The notes: a model not told the origin generated them from the sequence alone. A stretch of 64,000 nt of DNA from [Clostridium] citroniae WAL-17108 (GCF_000233455.1 NZ_JH376428.1:1-64000); one strand, 5' to 3'; positions 17,464 through 26,170 are shown, counted from the first letter of the stretch. Translations and numbers: made by a program.

Positions 17464-18495
17464 TTAGCCTAACTCAGCAAAGTACTTAATGGTTCTTACC
17501 ATCTGGCTTGTGTAAGAATTCTCATTGTCATACCATGAAACAACCTGAACCTCATACAGATCATCAGCGATCTGAGCTACCATGGTCTGAGTTGCATCAA
17601 ACAGGGAGCCGAATCTCATACCGATCACGTCAGAGGAAACAATTGCATCCTCATTGTATCCGAAGGACTCACAAGCAGCAGCCTTCATTGCGGCATTGAT
17701 ATCTTCCTTGGTAACGCCAGCCTTCTTAACAACAGCTGTAAGGATAGTGGTGGAACCGGTCGGTACCGGAACACGCTGTGCGGAACCGATCAGCTTGCCG
17801 TTCAGTTCCGGGATAACCAGACCGATTGCCTTAGCTGCGCCGGTAGAGTTAGGAACGATGTTGGCTGCGCCAGCTCTTGCTCTTCTTAAGTCGCCCTTTC
17901 TGTGCGGTCCGTCCAGGATCATCTGATCGCCTGTGTAAGCGTGGATGGTGGACATGATACCGCTCTGGATCGGAGCGTAATCATTCAGAGCCTTAGCCAT
18001 AGGAGCTAAGCAGTTTGTTGTACAGGAAGCTGCAGAAATGATCTTGTCATCAGCTGTCAGAACATTCTCGTTAACACTGTATACGATAGTAGGAAGGTCA
18101 TTGCCTGCCGGAGCAGAAATAACAACTTTCTTAGCGCCGGCCTCGATGTGTGCCTGAGCCTTGTCCTTAGAGCAGTAGAAACCTGTACACTCCAGAACTA
18201 CGTCAACACCGATTTCGCCCCATGGAAGATCAGCAGCCTTTGGTTCCTTGTAGATGGTAATCTTCTTGCCATCAACAGTAATGGAATCCTCTCCAGCCTC
18301 TACAGTGTGCAGACCCTGGCCATAGACGCCGGCATATCCGCCCTGTGCTGTATCGTACTTTAAGAGATGAGCTAACATCTTAGGATCGGTTAAGTCATTG
18401 ATTGCTACTACATCGTAACCTTCTGCTCCGAACATCTGACGGAAAGCCAGACGTCCAATACGTCCAAAACCATTAATTGCTACTTTTACTGCCAT
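17464..18495 (-). CDS. gap: Glyceraldehyde-3-phosphate dehydrogenase, type I
   Basis: NAD-dependent oxidation and phosphorylation of glyceraldehyde 3-phosphate. 343 residues. The Rossmann start is INGFGRIGR (7-15), with Asp34 in AINDLTD favouring NAD over NADP. The catalytic Cys158 lies in SAASCTTNCLAP, His185 in STIHAYTGDQ, and RRARAGAANIVPNSTGAA and SWYDNENSY are also present. Ribosome-binding site aggagg, 8 bases before ATG. It heads the glycolytic cluster behind a good promoter; no CggR-type regulator gene is adjacent. Confidence 0.98.
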   Translation of the reverse strand: MAVKVAINGFGRIGRLAFRQMFGAEGYDVVAINDLTDPKMLAHLLKYDTAQGGYAGVYGQGLHTVEAGEDSITVDGKKITIYKEPKAADLPWGEIGVDVVLECTGFYCSKDKAQAHIEAGAKKVVISAPAGNDLPTIVYSVNENVLTADDKIISAASCTTNCLAPMAKALNDYAPIQSGIMSTIHAYTGDQMILDGPHRKGDLRRARAGAANIVPNSTGAAKAIGLVIPELNGKLIGSAQRVPVPTGSTTILTAVVKKAGVTKEDINAAMKAAACESFGYNEDAIVSSDVIGMRFGSLFDATQTMVAQIADDLYEVQVVSWYDNENSYTSQMVRTIKYFAELG

Positions 18496-18558
18496 GATTC
18501 AATTCCTCCTAGTTTGTTAAAAATTATATTATTGTTAAATAATAATCAACCTTATTAC

Positions 18559-18587
18559 ATTGTAATCAATTTCTCAGCAAATGGCAA
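18559..18587 (-). promoter_or_regulatory. gap promoter
   Basis: TTGCCA (18582-18587) and TACAAT (18559-18564) with a 17-base spacer, about 60 bases upstream of the gap start. It probably drives the whole glycolytic cluster. Confidence 0.65.
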
Positions 18588-18756
18588 GTCCTTTTTTCAT
18601 TTTTTCGCAGGACTGGCTTTTTCTGGAAATTTCTTTCATCCCCTGCCCCTGTACGGGCCTAAAGTCCCCTGAATTTCCCACTATCCATTATGCCACGCCT
18701 TGGAGCACTCTTATTCATTTGTTGATAAAATAAAATCTTTTCTTTCGGGAACTTTC

Positions 18757-18765
18757 TGCTATAAT
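18757..18765 (+). promoter_or_regulatory. Extended -10 promoter for the PHP phosphatase gene
   Basis: TGCTATAAT (extended -10, TGN-TATAAT) about 100 bases before the ATG at 18869. No good -35 box is present, which is usual for extended -10 promoters. Confidence 0.45.
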
Positions 18766-18868
18766 GAACCTAGAGCGTGCCTGGGTGGAACTAAATGTCC
18801 ACACGCTCCGGCAAATTTTATTTCATATAATAATGCCTATTTAGTAATAACTACAAGGAGAACCTTCC

Positions 18869-19678
18869 ATGATTTACGACTGTCATCTGCATACTGAATT
18901 TTCCGGTGATTCCGATACCCCCGTGCGCCGGCAGATTGAACGGGCCATCCAGCTTGGCATGATGGAAATGTGCATCACTGACCATCATGACTATGATACC
19001 AGCTTCTGCGACACCAACTTTAACCTGGATATACCGTCCTATCTCACTGTCCTTCAAAGCCTTAGGAATGAATATAAGGAAAGGATACGTATCAATATAG
19101 GGGTGGAACTGGGCCTTCAGAACCACCTGAAACGATATCTTCACAATCTTGAAAAGGAATACGGCTCCTGCTTTGACTTCATTATCGGGTCCAGCCATTT
19201 TGTGATGGGAATGGATCCCTATGATTCCGATTACTGGGAAACCTACGGTGAGGAGGATGGTCTGGAGCAGTTTTTTAAAGTATCTTTAAGCCGTGTGCGC
19301 AACCTTTATGACACCTTTGATTCCTTTGGTCATCTGGATTATATTGTGCGTTACGCCCCTCATCAGAATTCCTGCTATACCTACCAGCGCTATGAACAAT
19401 GGATCGAACCCCTTCTCATGGAACTGATCCGGCACGGCAAGGGACTGGAGTGCAATACGGGCGGCTTTAAATACGGTCTGGGACAGCCCAATCCCTGCAG
19501 CAGGATTTTAAAGCGCTACAGGGAACTTGGCGGTGAGATCATCACCATTGGGTCGGATGCCCACTCTCCGGAATTCCTGGGCAATGCCTTTGAGGAATGC
19601 CGCCGTATCCTGTTAGAATGCGGCTTCCGCCATTATGCGGTATACCATGAAAGGGTGCCGGAATTTCACCTGCTGTAA
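18869..19678 (+). CDS. PHP-domain histidinol-phosphatase-like protein
   Basis: PHP-family phosphoesterase of 269 residues, closest in layout to HisK/HisJ histidinol-phosphate phosphatase (L-histidinol phosphate to histidinol). Metal-binding boxes are all present: DCHLHTEFSGDS (His6, His8), ITDHHDYD (38-43), a Glu in GVELG, FIIGSSHF, FGHLDYIVRY and GSDAHSPE. Ribosome-binding site aaggag, 8 bases before ATG. No other his gene is adjacent, so the physiological substrate is uncertain; many orphan PHP genes carry this annotation. Confidence 0.75.
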   Translation: MIYDCHLHTEFSGDSDTPVRRQIERAIQLGMMEMCITDHHDYDTSFCDTNFNLDIPSYLTVLQSLRNEYKERIRINIGVELGLQNHLKRYLHNLEKEYGSCFDFIIGSSHFVMGMDPYDSDYWETYGEEDGLEQFFKVSLSRVRNLYDTFDSFGHLDYIVRYAPHQNSCYTYQRYEQWIEPLLMELIRHGKGLECNTGGFKYGLGQPNPCSRILKRYRELGGEIITIGSDAHSPEFLGNAFEECRRILLECGFRHYAVYHERVPEFHLL

Positions 19679-19685
19679 CCGCCCG

Positions 19686-20888
19686 TCATTTGCTGCCTTT
19701 CATGGCAGCATCCACGTCCTTTTTTAACTGCTCCCATGCATCTTCATGATCTACAAAGTACTTGGGACAAACTTTTCCGTTGATATCGTAATGGCGGACC
19801 ACGTCTTTGGATGTCAGTTTCAGTTCCTTGCACAGAGCTGCGGTCAGGTTTACCACCGACTCATAGGTTGCATCGTTGAATTTCCCGGTCTCATCAGGAT
19901 GGCAGACCTCTATGGCTATGGTGTCGTCATTGCGGGGGGCATTTGCGTAAGCAATTTCAGTAATGGGGATGCACTGGATCACCTCCCCCTCCAGACCCAC
20001 CACAAAGTGGCTGCTGGTGGAGGTTCCGCCCTTTTGTGGATCCTGATCCGCCAGGCTGTCAAAATAATTCCTGTTGTTTTCTGCCGTGGACCCCGGATTT
20101 GCCACATAATGGATCACGATATTATTAACCCTCTGCCTGCTGACATCCGGTCTTGAAAATATATTCTTCCTTATAAAATCCTGTTTTACCCATTCAGGCA
20201 CTTCCGCCGCTTTCAGGTCCACCGTATAGGGCCGTTCCCACCCCCAGAGATAATAACCTCCGCCAAATCCTGCGCCTATGCCCAGCACAAATGCAAGTAA
20301 AAGGGCGAGCACCGGTACTCCCCGCCTTTTGCCGCTCCCCCGCGAATCATTCTTCCCTTCGCGCTGGGACCTGTTTCTGGTTTCGCCGTGTGAGCCGCTT
20401 CGGGTTTCGCCTTGTAAATTGCTTCGGGTTTCATCCCGTGAGCCGCTTCGGGCCAGGCGGCTGCCTGCTCCACGGGAACTGCGGCTGCCTGCATCCGCGC
20501 GGATCTGTGCTATGTGCCCCTTCTCCGCGTGGTGGCCTTCCCCTGTGCGGTGGCCTTCCCCTGTGCGAAGACTTTCCCCTGTGCGGTGGCCTCCCCCCGC
20601 GCTGTGATCCTCTCCCGCTGCGGACGCGTTCCCTGAACCAGCCCGCTTTCTTAAGGCCGCTTCCTCCCTGGAACGTGAACGTCCGGCTCCTTTTGCCCTG
20701 GAACGGCCCGGAACTAACGCCCCCTCAGCGCCGTTATCCTGCCTGGTTCCTCCCATATGTGAAGCACCCACAGGCCTGTTCTGCCTGGTTCCCTGACTTT
20801 TCCCGGGCTCCAGGGGAACGTGGCGGATGTCATCCCCTATCTCCATGTCCTTTGTATAATCTTCCCTCATCTGACGTATACCTTTCAT
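19686..20888 (-). CDS. Membrane-anchored PGRP/Ami_2-type N-acetylmuramoyl-L-alanine amidase
   Basis: Predicted cell-wall amidase. Residues 1 to about 195 form a cytoplasmic, low-complexity, Gly/Arg/Ser/Glu-rich region with short repeats (RTGEGH-like units, then ETRS/ETRN units). One membrane helix follows (VPVLALLLAFVLGIGAGFGG). The extracellular amidase domain has the zinc ligands His in IVIHYVANPGS, His in VVRHYDING and Cys in KVCPKYF. The N-terminal extension is unusually long for an amidase. Start at 20888 or at the seventh codon (Met); neither ribosome-binding site is strong. It converges with the PHP gene, only 7 bases away. Confidence 0.8.
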   Translation of the reverse strand: MKGIRQMREDYTKDMEIGDDIRHVPLEPGKSQGTRQNRPVGASHMGGTRQDNGAEGALVPGRSRAKGAGRSRSREEAALRKRAGSGNASAAGEDHSAGGGHRTGESLRTGEGHRTGEGHHAEKGHIAQIRADAGSRSSRGAGSRLARSGSRDETRSNLQGETRSGSHGETRNRSQREGKNDSRGSGKRRGVPVLALLLAFVLGIGAGFGGGYYLWGWERPYTVDLKAAEVPEWVKQDFIRKNIFSRPDVSRQRVNNIVIHYVANPGSTAENNRNYFDSLADQDPQKGGTSTSSHFVVGLEGEVIQCIPITEIAYANAPRNDDTIAIEVCHPDETGKFNDATYESVVNLTAALCKELKLTSKDVVRHYDINGKVCPKYFVDHEDAWEQLKKDVDAAMKGSK

Positions 20889-20921
20889 TTTGTTTCCGAT
20901 TTATCTTTTTATAAAACCATA

Positions 20922-21064
20922 CCCTCAGCGGACAAGGGGACACATGTTTTCACACAACAGATCAGTAATCCCGCGTCATTACCGCCGGACGTGCTCCCAC
21001 TGGCGTTAACGCGGCCAGCCTCAAAAAAACAGCGGTTTGAGCGTATGCGATTGTCCACTAAAGG
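20922..21064. mobile_element. Short MITE-like element, copy 1 (TA-flanked)
   Basis: 143 bp beginning ccctcagcggacaagggga and ending ttgtccactaaagg, so the ends form terminal inverted repeats; both sides are flanked by TA. It shares its ends and the block gttaacgcggccagcc ... cggtttgagcgt with the longer copy at 26247-26517, but the central hairpins are deleted. It encodes nothing. It sits between the amidase gene and the ECF sigma promoter. Confidence 0.75.
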
Positions 21065-21145
21065 TATTATCAATATAACATTTTTTGATTTAAAACACAA
21101 TGGATGTTGCATTTCACAATTCTTACGATAAAATGTAGGAATGAG

Positions 21146-21172
21146 TGCAACTTTATGGAATCCTCAAACGTC
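21146..21172 (+). promoter_or_regulatory. ECF-type promoter of the sigma factor gene
   Basis: TGCAAC (21146-21151) and CGTC (21169-21172), spaced 17 bases, resemble the -35 AAC and -10 CGTC boxes of SigV/SigX-type ECF promoters. It lies 36 bases upstream of the sigma factor start, as expected for positive autoregulation. Confidence 0.6.
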
Positions 21173-21208
21173 TAACACACAGAAGGATACGAAAGGAGGA
21201 TACAATAC

Positions 21209-21712
21209 ATGGGCTTTCAAAAAAATACGGCGGACACCGAACGGATTCTCACGGACAATTATGAGAAATATTACCGCCTGGCATATAGCTATATGCGCAA
21301 TGAAGACGATGCTTTGGATGTAGTCCAGGAAAGCGCCTATCGGGCGATCAGGGACTGCGGCAAGGTTAAGAATAAAGACTACCTGTCCACATGGATTTAC
21401 AGGATCGTAGTCAACACTGCCCTGGATCTGTTACGGAAGAAAAAGAAGGAGACACTGACCGAGGAACTGCCGGAGATCCCGGTGGAGGATCAGTATCAGG
21501 AAACGGAACTGCGGACCATACTGAACCAGCTGGACCACAAAAGCAAAACAATTATTATCCTCAGGTATTTTGAGGACCTGAAGCTGGAGGACATTGCAGA
21601 TATCCTGGGTGATAACCTGAACACGGTAAAAGCCAGGCTGTACAGGTCCCTGAAAAAGCTAAGACTAAACCTGGAGGCCGAACATTATAAAGATGTTGCA
21701 GATAAATTTTAG
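21209..21712 (+). CDS. ECF RNA polymerase sigma factor (SigV-like)
   Basis: Extracytoplasmic-function sigma factor of 167 residues. Region 2: LTDNYEKYYRLAYSYMRNED, DALDVVQESAYRAI and STWIYRIVVNTALDLLRKKK. Region 4: LDHKSKTIIILRYFEDLKLE, then DIADILGDNLNTVKARLYRS, the HTH that reads the -35 box. Ribosome-binding site aaaggagg, 9 bases before ATG. The next gene encodes an RsiV-like anti-sigma protein, so by family knowledge the sigma factor is held at the membrane and released by a cell-wall signal, lysozyme in the Bacillus SigV case. The upstream promoter suggests autoregulation. Confidence 0.9.
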   Translation: MGFQKNTADTERILTDNYEKYYRLAYSYMRNEDDALDVVQESAYRAIRDCGKVKNKDYLSTWIYRIVVNTALDLLRKKKKETLTEELPEIPVEDQYQETELRTILNQLDHKSKTIIILRYFEDLKLEDIADILGDNLNTVKARLYRSLKKLRLNLEAEHYKDVADKF

Positions 21713-21752
21713 AAAGGAGTAATGCTCATGAAACAGGATAGAAAAAAAACAG

Positions 21753-22601
21753 ATGGACATGTTAAAGCAGGAATATGACCACATTCCTGTGCCAAAAGAA
21801 GCTAAGACGCGCATGCAGACGGGCATTGCCCAGGCAAAAAGAGAACAGAAAGGCGTGATCATTATGAAATTTGCAAAACATACAGGCGGGGTCGCAGCAG
21901 CAGCCATGCTGACCATTACCCTGCTGGCTAACTTAAATCCTACCACAGCCAATGCAATGGAGCAGATACCCGTGATCGGATCCATTGCCAAAGTAGTTAC
22001 CTTCCGTACCTTTGAAGATAAAAAGGGCAATTTTGAAGCAGATATCCAGGTTCCCCAGGTAACTTTGGAGAACAGTGGAGAAACCCAGGTCCCTGCCAAT
22101 AAATCCATTGAGGAATATGCCAATGAATTCATTGCCGACTACGAAAAAGAACTGGCCGCAAACAATGGTGAAGGCCATTATGGAGTGGATTCCCGATACA
22201 AGGTGGTGACTGACACTGACAAATACCTGTCCATCCGGATCGACACCACCCTTACCATGGCCAGCGGCACTCAGTTTGTTAAGATCTTTACCATTGACAA
22301 GACAACAGGAAATGTCATAACCCTGGCAGAACTTCTGAAAAACAAACCGGCAGCCCTGGAAGCTGTCAGCGATCAGATCAAGCAGCAGATGGAAGCTCAG
22401 ATGGCCGCGGACGAGAATATTATCTATTTCTATCATTCCGAGATGCCTGAGGAGGACTTTAAGGGACTGACCGGGGATGAAAGTTACTATTTTAATCAGA
22501 ACGGTGAACTTGTAATTGCTTTTAATGAATATGATGTGGCACCTGGTTATATGGGAGCAGTGGAATTTACCATCCCCGCTTCTGTTACCGGAACCTTTTA
22601 G
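21753..22601 (+). CDS. RsiV-like membrane anti-sigma factor; start region shifted by a poly-A tract
   Basis: Anti-sigma factor of 282 residues. The short cytoplasmic N-terminus (YDHIPVPKEAKTRMQTGIAQ) binds sigma. One membrane helix lies near residues 44-60 (GGVAAAAMLTITLLANL), and the extracellular part (about 85-282) resembles the DUF3298 domain of RsiV, the lysozyme-sensing anti-sigma of Bacillus. The ATG with the good ribosome-binding site (gaaaggag, then ATG 21728) reads MKQDRKK, then leaves the frame because of eight A's at 21742-21749. One A fewer would fuse it to MDMLKQEYD. ATG 21753 itself lacks a clear ribosome-binding site. Confidence 0.8.
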   Translation: MDMLKQEYDHIPVPKEAKTRMQTGIAQAKREQKGVIIMKFAKHTGGVAAAAMLTITLLANLNPTTANAMEQIPVIGSIAKVVTFRTFEDKKGNFEADIQVPQVTLENSGETQVPANKSIEEYANEFIADYEKELAANNGEGHYGVDSRYKVVTDTDKYLSIRIDTTLTMASGTQFVKIFTIDKTTGNVITLAELLKNKPAALEAVSDQIKQQMEAQMAADENIIYFYHSEMPEEDFKGLTGDESYYFNQNGELVIAFNEYDVAPGYMGAVEFTIPASVTGTF

Positions 22602-22721
22602 GATTCAATTTCCTTCCTATCCCGTGGATGTGCGGCAGACTCCCTGTACATCCACTTTTTATACTTGAAAAAACGCATATTTTCCCGCCTTATCCTCCAT
22701 ACTAACCATGAGGTGATGAAC

Positions 22722-22904
22722 ATGATAGATAATGATGAACTGCCTATTGGGTTTACTATGGAGCTGGCCATGCATTCCGATGCCTTAAACCGCTTTGCAG
22801 GGCTTTCCAAACCGGAACAGGAACAAATCGTCAATGGCGCCAGAACCATTGAGAGCAGACAGGAAATGCGCAACTATGTAGAAAACATGTTTACGAAAGG
22901 ATGA
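22722..22904 (+). CDS. Small conserved protein (about 60 residues)
   Basis: A 60-residue protein starting MIDNDELPIGFTMELAMHSD, with FAGLSKPEQEQIVNGARTI and a C-terminal helix EMRNYVENMFTKG. The site aggtga lies 6 bases before ATG 22722. Similar short proteins with the pattern LPxGFxMxLAMxxxAxxxFxxLS are common in Lachnospiraceae, as I remember, and have no known function. The frame is open further upstream to 22665, but the ribosome-binding site favours 22722. Its stop overlaps the ATGs of the next small frame. Confidence 0.65.
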   Translation: MIDNDELPIGFTMELAMHSDALNRFAGLSKPEQEQIVNGARTIESRQEMRNYVENMFTKG

Positions 22905-22909
22905 TGGCC

Positions 22910-23068
22910 ATGAATGCCGGACAGACACCCATGGAGCCCTTGGAGCTTCCGGGAAGAAACAGCAGCACTTACGGCGATGGCGACATTCCGGAGATCGACC
23001 TGCCCGGAACCGCTGACGCCACCCCTTCCATCCCGGAGGAATGCCCGGGAAGAGGCATGGAGTCCTGA
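22910..23068 (+). CDS. Possible 52-residue Pro/Glu-rich peptide
   Basis: Short frame coupled to the preceding gene (TGA and ATG overlap near 22901-22904; ATG 22910 has aagga at 9 bases). It encodes MNAGQTPMEPLELPGRN, then an acidic Pro-rich stretch, ending CPGRGMES. No family is recognised. High Pro, Gly and Glu content with no hydrophobic core suggests a disordered peptide if it is made at all. Confidence 0.35.
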   Translation: MNAGQTPMEPLELPGRNSSTYGDGDIPEIDLPGTADATPSIPEECPGRGMES

Positions 23069-23203
23069 TCCTGACCGGCCAGGACCCAGCATGGAAACGG
23101 AATTAAAACAGTCCGGGGGGCCTGCCCCCTCGGACGTTCCCGTACAGAGAGCAGCTTTGTCCAAATATGTTCAGATCCCGGAATACCTACATATTAGACC
23201 GTA

Positions 23204-24736
23204 TCACGTCTGAGGCTGCCAGATCACCTGGCAGCTTTCCCTATTCGGCAGTTTTACGGGACTGTTGGAGCGGATATAACGGGCGATCAGCTCCGGCACC
23301 TGCACAGTGCCTTTCCACAATACAGGGCAGCGGCCCAACAGCTCATATCCCCCTATGCCCGTGGCGCGGTAATTGCTGGTACACAGCCGCAATTTTCCCT
23401 TTCCCAGAGGAGTGCCGTCTGTCCTGGTCAGCTTGGTTACTCTTTGTCCCACAGGACGTCCTATGTCAAAGACATAGGAGATTCCTGCATAAAAATCGTA
23501 ATTAAAATGTCCCAGCTTTGGTTCCAGGAACACTTCCGATATTGCCGGTTTTCCATCCTTTAGCGTAAAGTAGGCTGCGCACCGCTCCAGGGAGGCCCTG
23601 AGCACTGTCTCATCTGCCTCCAGGACCACTAGCGTGTTGTCAAAGGGATATGCCCTATATATCCCTTTCATGGTCACAGGGCTGTACAGGCCCACAGGAG
23701 TATTTCCCAAACTGGTACAGGATAATTCCGCACCGGTTACTGCAAGCTGTACCTGATTAAACAAGGCAGCCATACGGCTGCCCCCCAGGGCCGCCTTCAA
23801 TTTTTCCTCAGGCAATATATCATTCGCCATCCATCCCACAGGCTGGTTCAGCCATTGCTCCACCATGCATTCAAAGGGCAGCAGCGTGTCATAGGGTTCC
23901 CTCTCGTGCTCTTTTTCCACAGGCAGGATCCGGGATCCTATGTCCACCTTTTTGTCTTCCTCCTCAACCTCCAGAAAAACATACCGCTCTGCTCCCCCAG
24001 GACATTGGACCGCATAAGTTTTATTTATATCTGTTCCTTCTATTGCCGCATGCTGGTGACCGGTCAGTACCAGGTCATAACCCAATTCTTCGCAAAGCTT
24101 CCAGCCAATATTTTCTCCTGTGTAGGATAAGATCCTGCCGTCCTGCAGATCACGCTCAAATCCTCCATGGTAAATACAGATACAGATATCACACTGCGGC
24201 CGGAGGCGCTCATATGCATGGGATGCTGCGGTAAAGGCATCTGTAATCCGCAGTCCTGCCAATGTTTCAGGCTGTTCCCACACATTTACATAATCTGTTA
24301 CAATTCCCGAAATCCCAATCCTAAGCCCGATTTCCAGGGTATGCACGATCTCCGGCAGGATTCCCAATTCTCCCCTCAGATCCTGCACATTGGCACACAG
24401 GCACTGTGCATCCAGCGCCTGGAGGTAATCCCTCAGGGCCTTGTACCCAAAATTAAAATCATGGTTTCCAAGAGTGATATAGTCGTATCCTGCCGCGTTA
24501 AACGCCGCAGCCATGGGATGGCATGGCGCTTTATCCGGATGTTCCAGATAATACTGGGAAAAAGGCGTGCCCTGAAGCGTATCTCCGCCGTCCAGGATCA
24601 GGGTGTTTTCATCCTTTTTCATCTGTGCGGCCAAGTTCAGGATACCGCATGTTTCAGGTACACCTGCCAGATAATCCACTGGAAATACATGTCCATGGGT
24701 ATCAGAAGTATAATATATCTTTAATGTCCGTTTCAT
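23204..24736 (-). CDS. Bifunctional metallophosphatase / 5'-nucleotidase family protein
   Basis: UshA/YfkN-type phosphoesterase of 510 residues that removes phosphate from nucleotides or related esters. The metallophosphatase domain (1 to about 290) has YTSDTHGH (Asp12, His14), LDGGDTLQGTP, LGNHDFNFG and TGHQHAA. The C-terminal 5'-nucleotidase domain has FNQVQLAVTGAE, the substrate-binding region YRAYPFDN, and NYRATGIGGY. There is no signal peptide or LPXTG anchor, so it is probably cytoplasmic, unlike UshA. Gene end converges with the small frames to its left; the AI-2E transporter gene lies 27 bases upstream in the same direction. Confidence 0.85.
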   Translation of the reverse strand: MKRTLKIYYTSDTHGHVFPVDYLAGVPETCGILNLAAQMKKDENTLILDGGDTLQGTPFSQYYLEHPDKAPCHPMAAAFNAAGYDYITLGNHDFNFGYKALRDYLQALDAQCLCANVQDLRGELGILPEIVHTLEIGLRIGISGIVTDYVNVWEQPETLAGLRITDAFTAASHAYERLRPQCDICICIYHGGFERDLQDGRILSYTGENIGWKLCEELGYDLVLTGHQHAAIEGTDINKTYAVQCPGGAERYVFLEVEEEDKKVDIGSRILPVEKEHEREPYDTLLPFECMVEQWLNQPVGWMANDILPEEKLKAALGGSRMAALFNQVQLAVTGAELSCTSLGNTPVGLYSPVTMKGIYRAYPFDNTLVVLEADETVLRASLERCAAYFTLKDGKPAISEVFLEPKLGHFNYDFYAGISYVFDIGRPVGQRVTKLTRTDGTPLGKGKLRLCTSNYRATGIGGYELLGRCPVLWKGTVQVPELIARYIRSNSPVKLPNRESCQVIWQPQT

Positions 24737-24763
24737 CCCCGCCCCCCTAATAGTTTTCTGACA

Positions 24764-25843
24764 TTACGCTGTTCTGAACAGCCTGACCGTGCCTGTGTCA
24801 TTGAGATGGCGCAGCAGCGAGAGACCGATGGGAAAACCGAAAAGTCCAAGCACCCCAAAAAGCTGCGCCCCCACAAACATGCTGACCAGCGTCACCACGG
24901 GGTGAAGGCCGATCTGGCTGCCTACGATCTTGGGCTCTATGATATTGCGGATGACCGTGATGGCCAGATAAACGATCAGAAGTCCCAGAGCCAGTTTGTG
25001 ATCTCCCGTAATGGCTGTGATGATCGTCCACGGTATCATAATGCCCCCTGTTCCCAGCACAGGAAGGATATCAAAAACAGCGATCAAACATGCAATCAGA
25101 AGGGAGTGCTCCACGCCGATCAGTGTAAGTCCCAGGGCAAGTTCCACAAAGGTTATGGACATGATAAGGGCATAGGAACGGATGCATACAAACAGCGTGC
25201 CTACCACATAAGCCTGGATCTTCAGAAAGATCCCCCTTGACTTTTCCCCCATCTGAAGCAGGCAGAAGCTTGTGAGCCGGTCATAATCCATTGCCATGAA
25301 AAAGGTGGCTATGACCATAAGCAGCAGATTGATAAAAAGGCCGGGAAGGGAGGAGGCAAAACCGGATATCCACCCCATGGCGCTTATGGAAAGCCCGGAA
25401 ACCATCTGGCCTGCCGATTGTACAAAATGTCCCTCCAGTTCCTCCAGAGCACCCACAAGGGATGGGTCCATGCGCAGAATGGACTGCTCAATGCTGCTGA
25501 ATATCCCTGCAAGTACCGGTTCCGCCCGGTTAGTATAGATTGCCGGCAGATTTACTATGAGCGCTTTTCCCTGGGAAAACATCTTAATACAGAGCAGGGT
25601 TATCAAAAGCCCCGCTGTGCTGTAAAACAGGAGTACCAGCAGAATGGCCGTGACCTTTTGGTTCAGATGAAGCCTTCCTGACAAAAAGCAAATGGGTCCC
25701 TTTAACAGGTATGCGATCACAAATGCCGTGACAAAAGGGGTTACCATGGGCAGGCCGTATTTTAAAATAGCAAAAGCGGCCGCCAACAGGATGGCAAAAT
25801 ACATGCAATTGATTATAAATACCTTTCTTTCTTCTGTTTTCAT
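24764..25843 (-). CDS. AI-2E family (PerM/YdiK/YtvI-like) membrane protein
   Basis: A 359-residue polytopic protein of the AI-2E transporter family. Typical features are the N-terminal helix pair ending in a TPFVTAFVIAYLL segment, the long periplasmic-side helical region (about 85-160) and the C-terminal block DILPVLGTGGIMIPWTIIT, then EPKIVGSQIGLHPVVTLVSM with the conserved G-x-x-G-x-HP. The family includes efflux proteins, Na+/H+ antiporters and the YtvI sporulation protein, so substrate assignment is not safe. ATG 25843 follows gaaagga; it is probably cotranscribed with the phosphoesterase gene. Confidence 0.8.
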   Translation of the reverse strand: MKTEERKVFIINCMYFAILLAAAFAILKYGLPMVTPFVTAFVIAYLLKGPICFLSGRLHLNQKVTAILLVLLFYSTAGLLITLLCIKMFSQGKALIVNLPAIYTNRAEPVLAGIFSSIEQSILRMDPSLVGALEELEGHFVQSAGQMVSGLSISAMGWISGFASSLPGLFINLLLMVIATFFMAMDYDRLTSFCLLQMGEKSRGIFLKIQAYVVGTLFVCIRSYALIMSITFVELALGLTLIGVEHSLLIACLIAVFDILPVLGTGGIMIPWTIITAITGDHKLALGLLIVYLAITVIRNIIEPKIVGSQIGLHPVVTLVSMFVGAQLFGVLGLFGFPIGLSLLRHLNDTGTVRLFRTA

Positions 25844-25859
25844 CACATCGGTTCCTTTC

Positions 25860-26170
25860 TGTTTCCTTCCTCAGCCGGAAAGCATAAAATAAAATGGCAC
25901 GGCCAACGCCAAAAAGGGCGCAGGACATGCCTCATTGTTCTGATTTCTGTGTAAAATTATAGTTCAGGGCAGCATTACGATCAGCGTCCTCCATAAAAAC
26001 GGTTTTCTCTTTTTGTGTGATCTGTTTATGGCTTATTATATGGGTTTAAATGTAATAACACAAGAGGGTGGAAGTAAGTTTAACATATTTTTAACCTTAT
26101 GCCCATGAATGACTATTTCAAGGTCCACTCTCATATATTGAAATAAATTGGAAACTTAGGAATGCGCTGG
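25860..26170. other. Intergenic region before the broken subtilase gene
   Basis: About 300 bases without a gene. It should hold the divergent promoters for the AI-2E family gene (minus) and the subtilase (plus), but no hexamer pair stands out. No terminator or repeat was seen. Confidence 0.3.

Noticed and set aside
23091..23213. 40-codon plus-strand frame after the small peptides
   Set aside because: Runs into the convergent phosphoesterase gene and lacks a ribosome-binding site.
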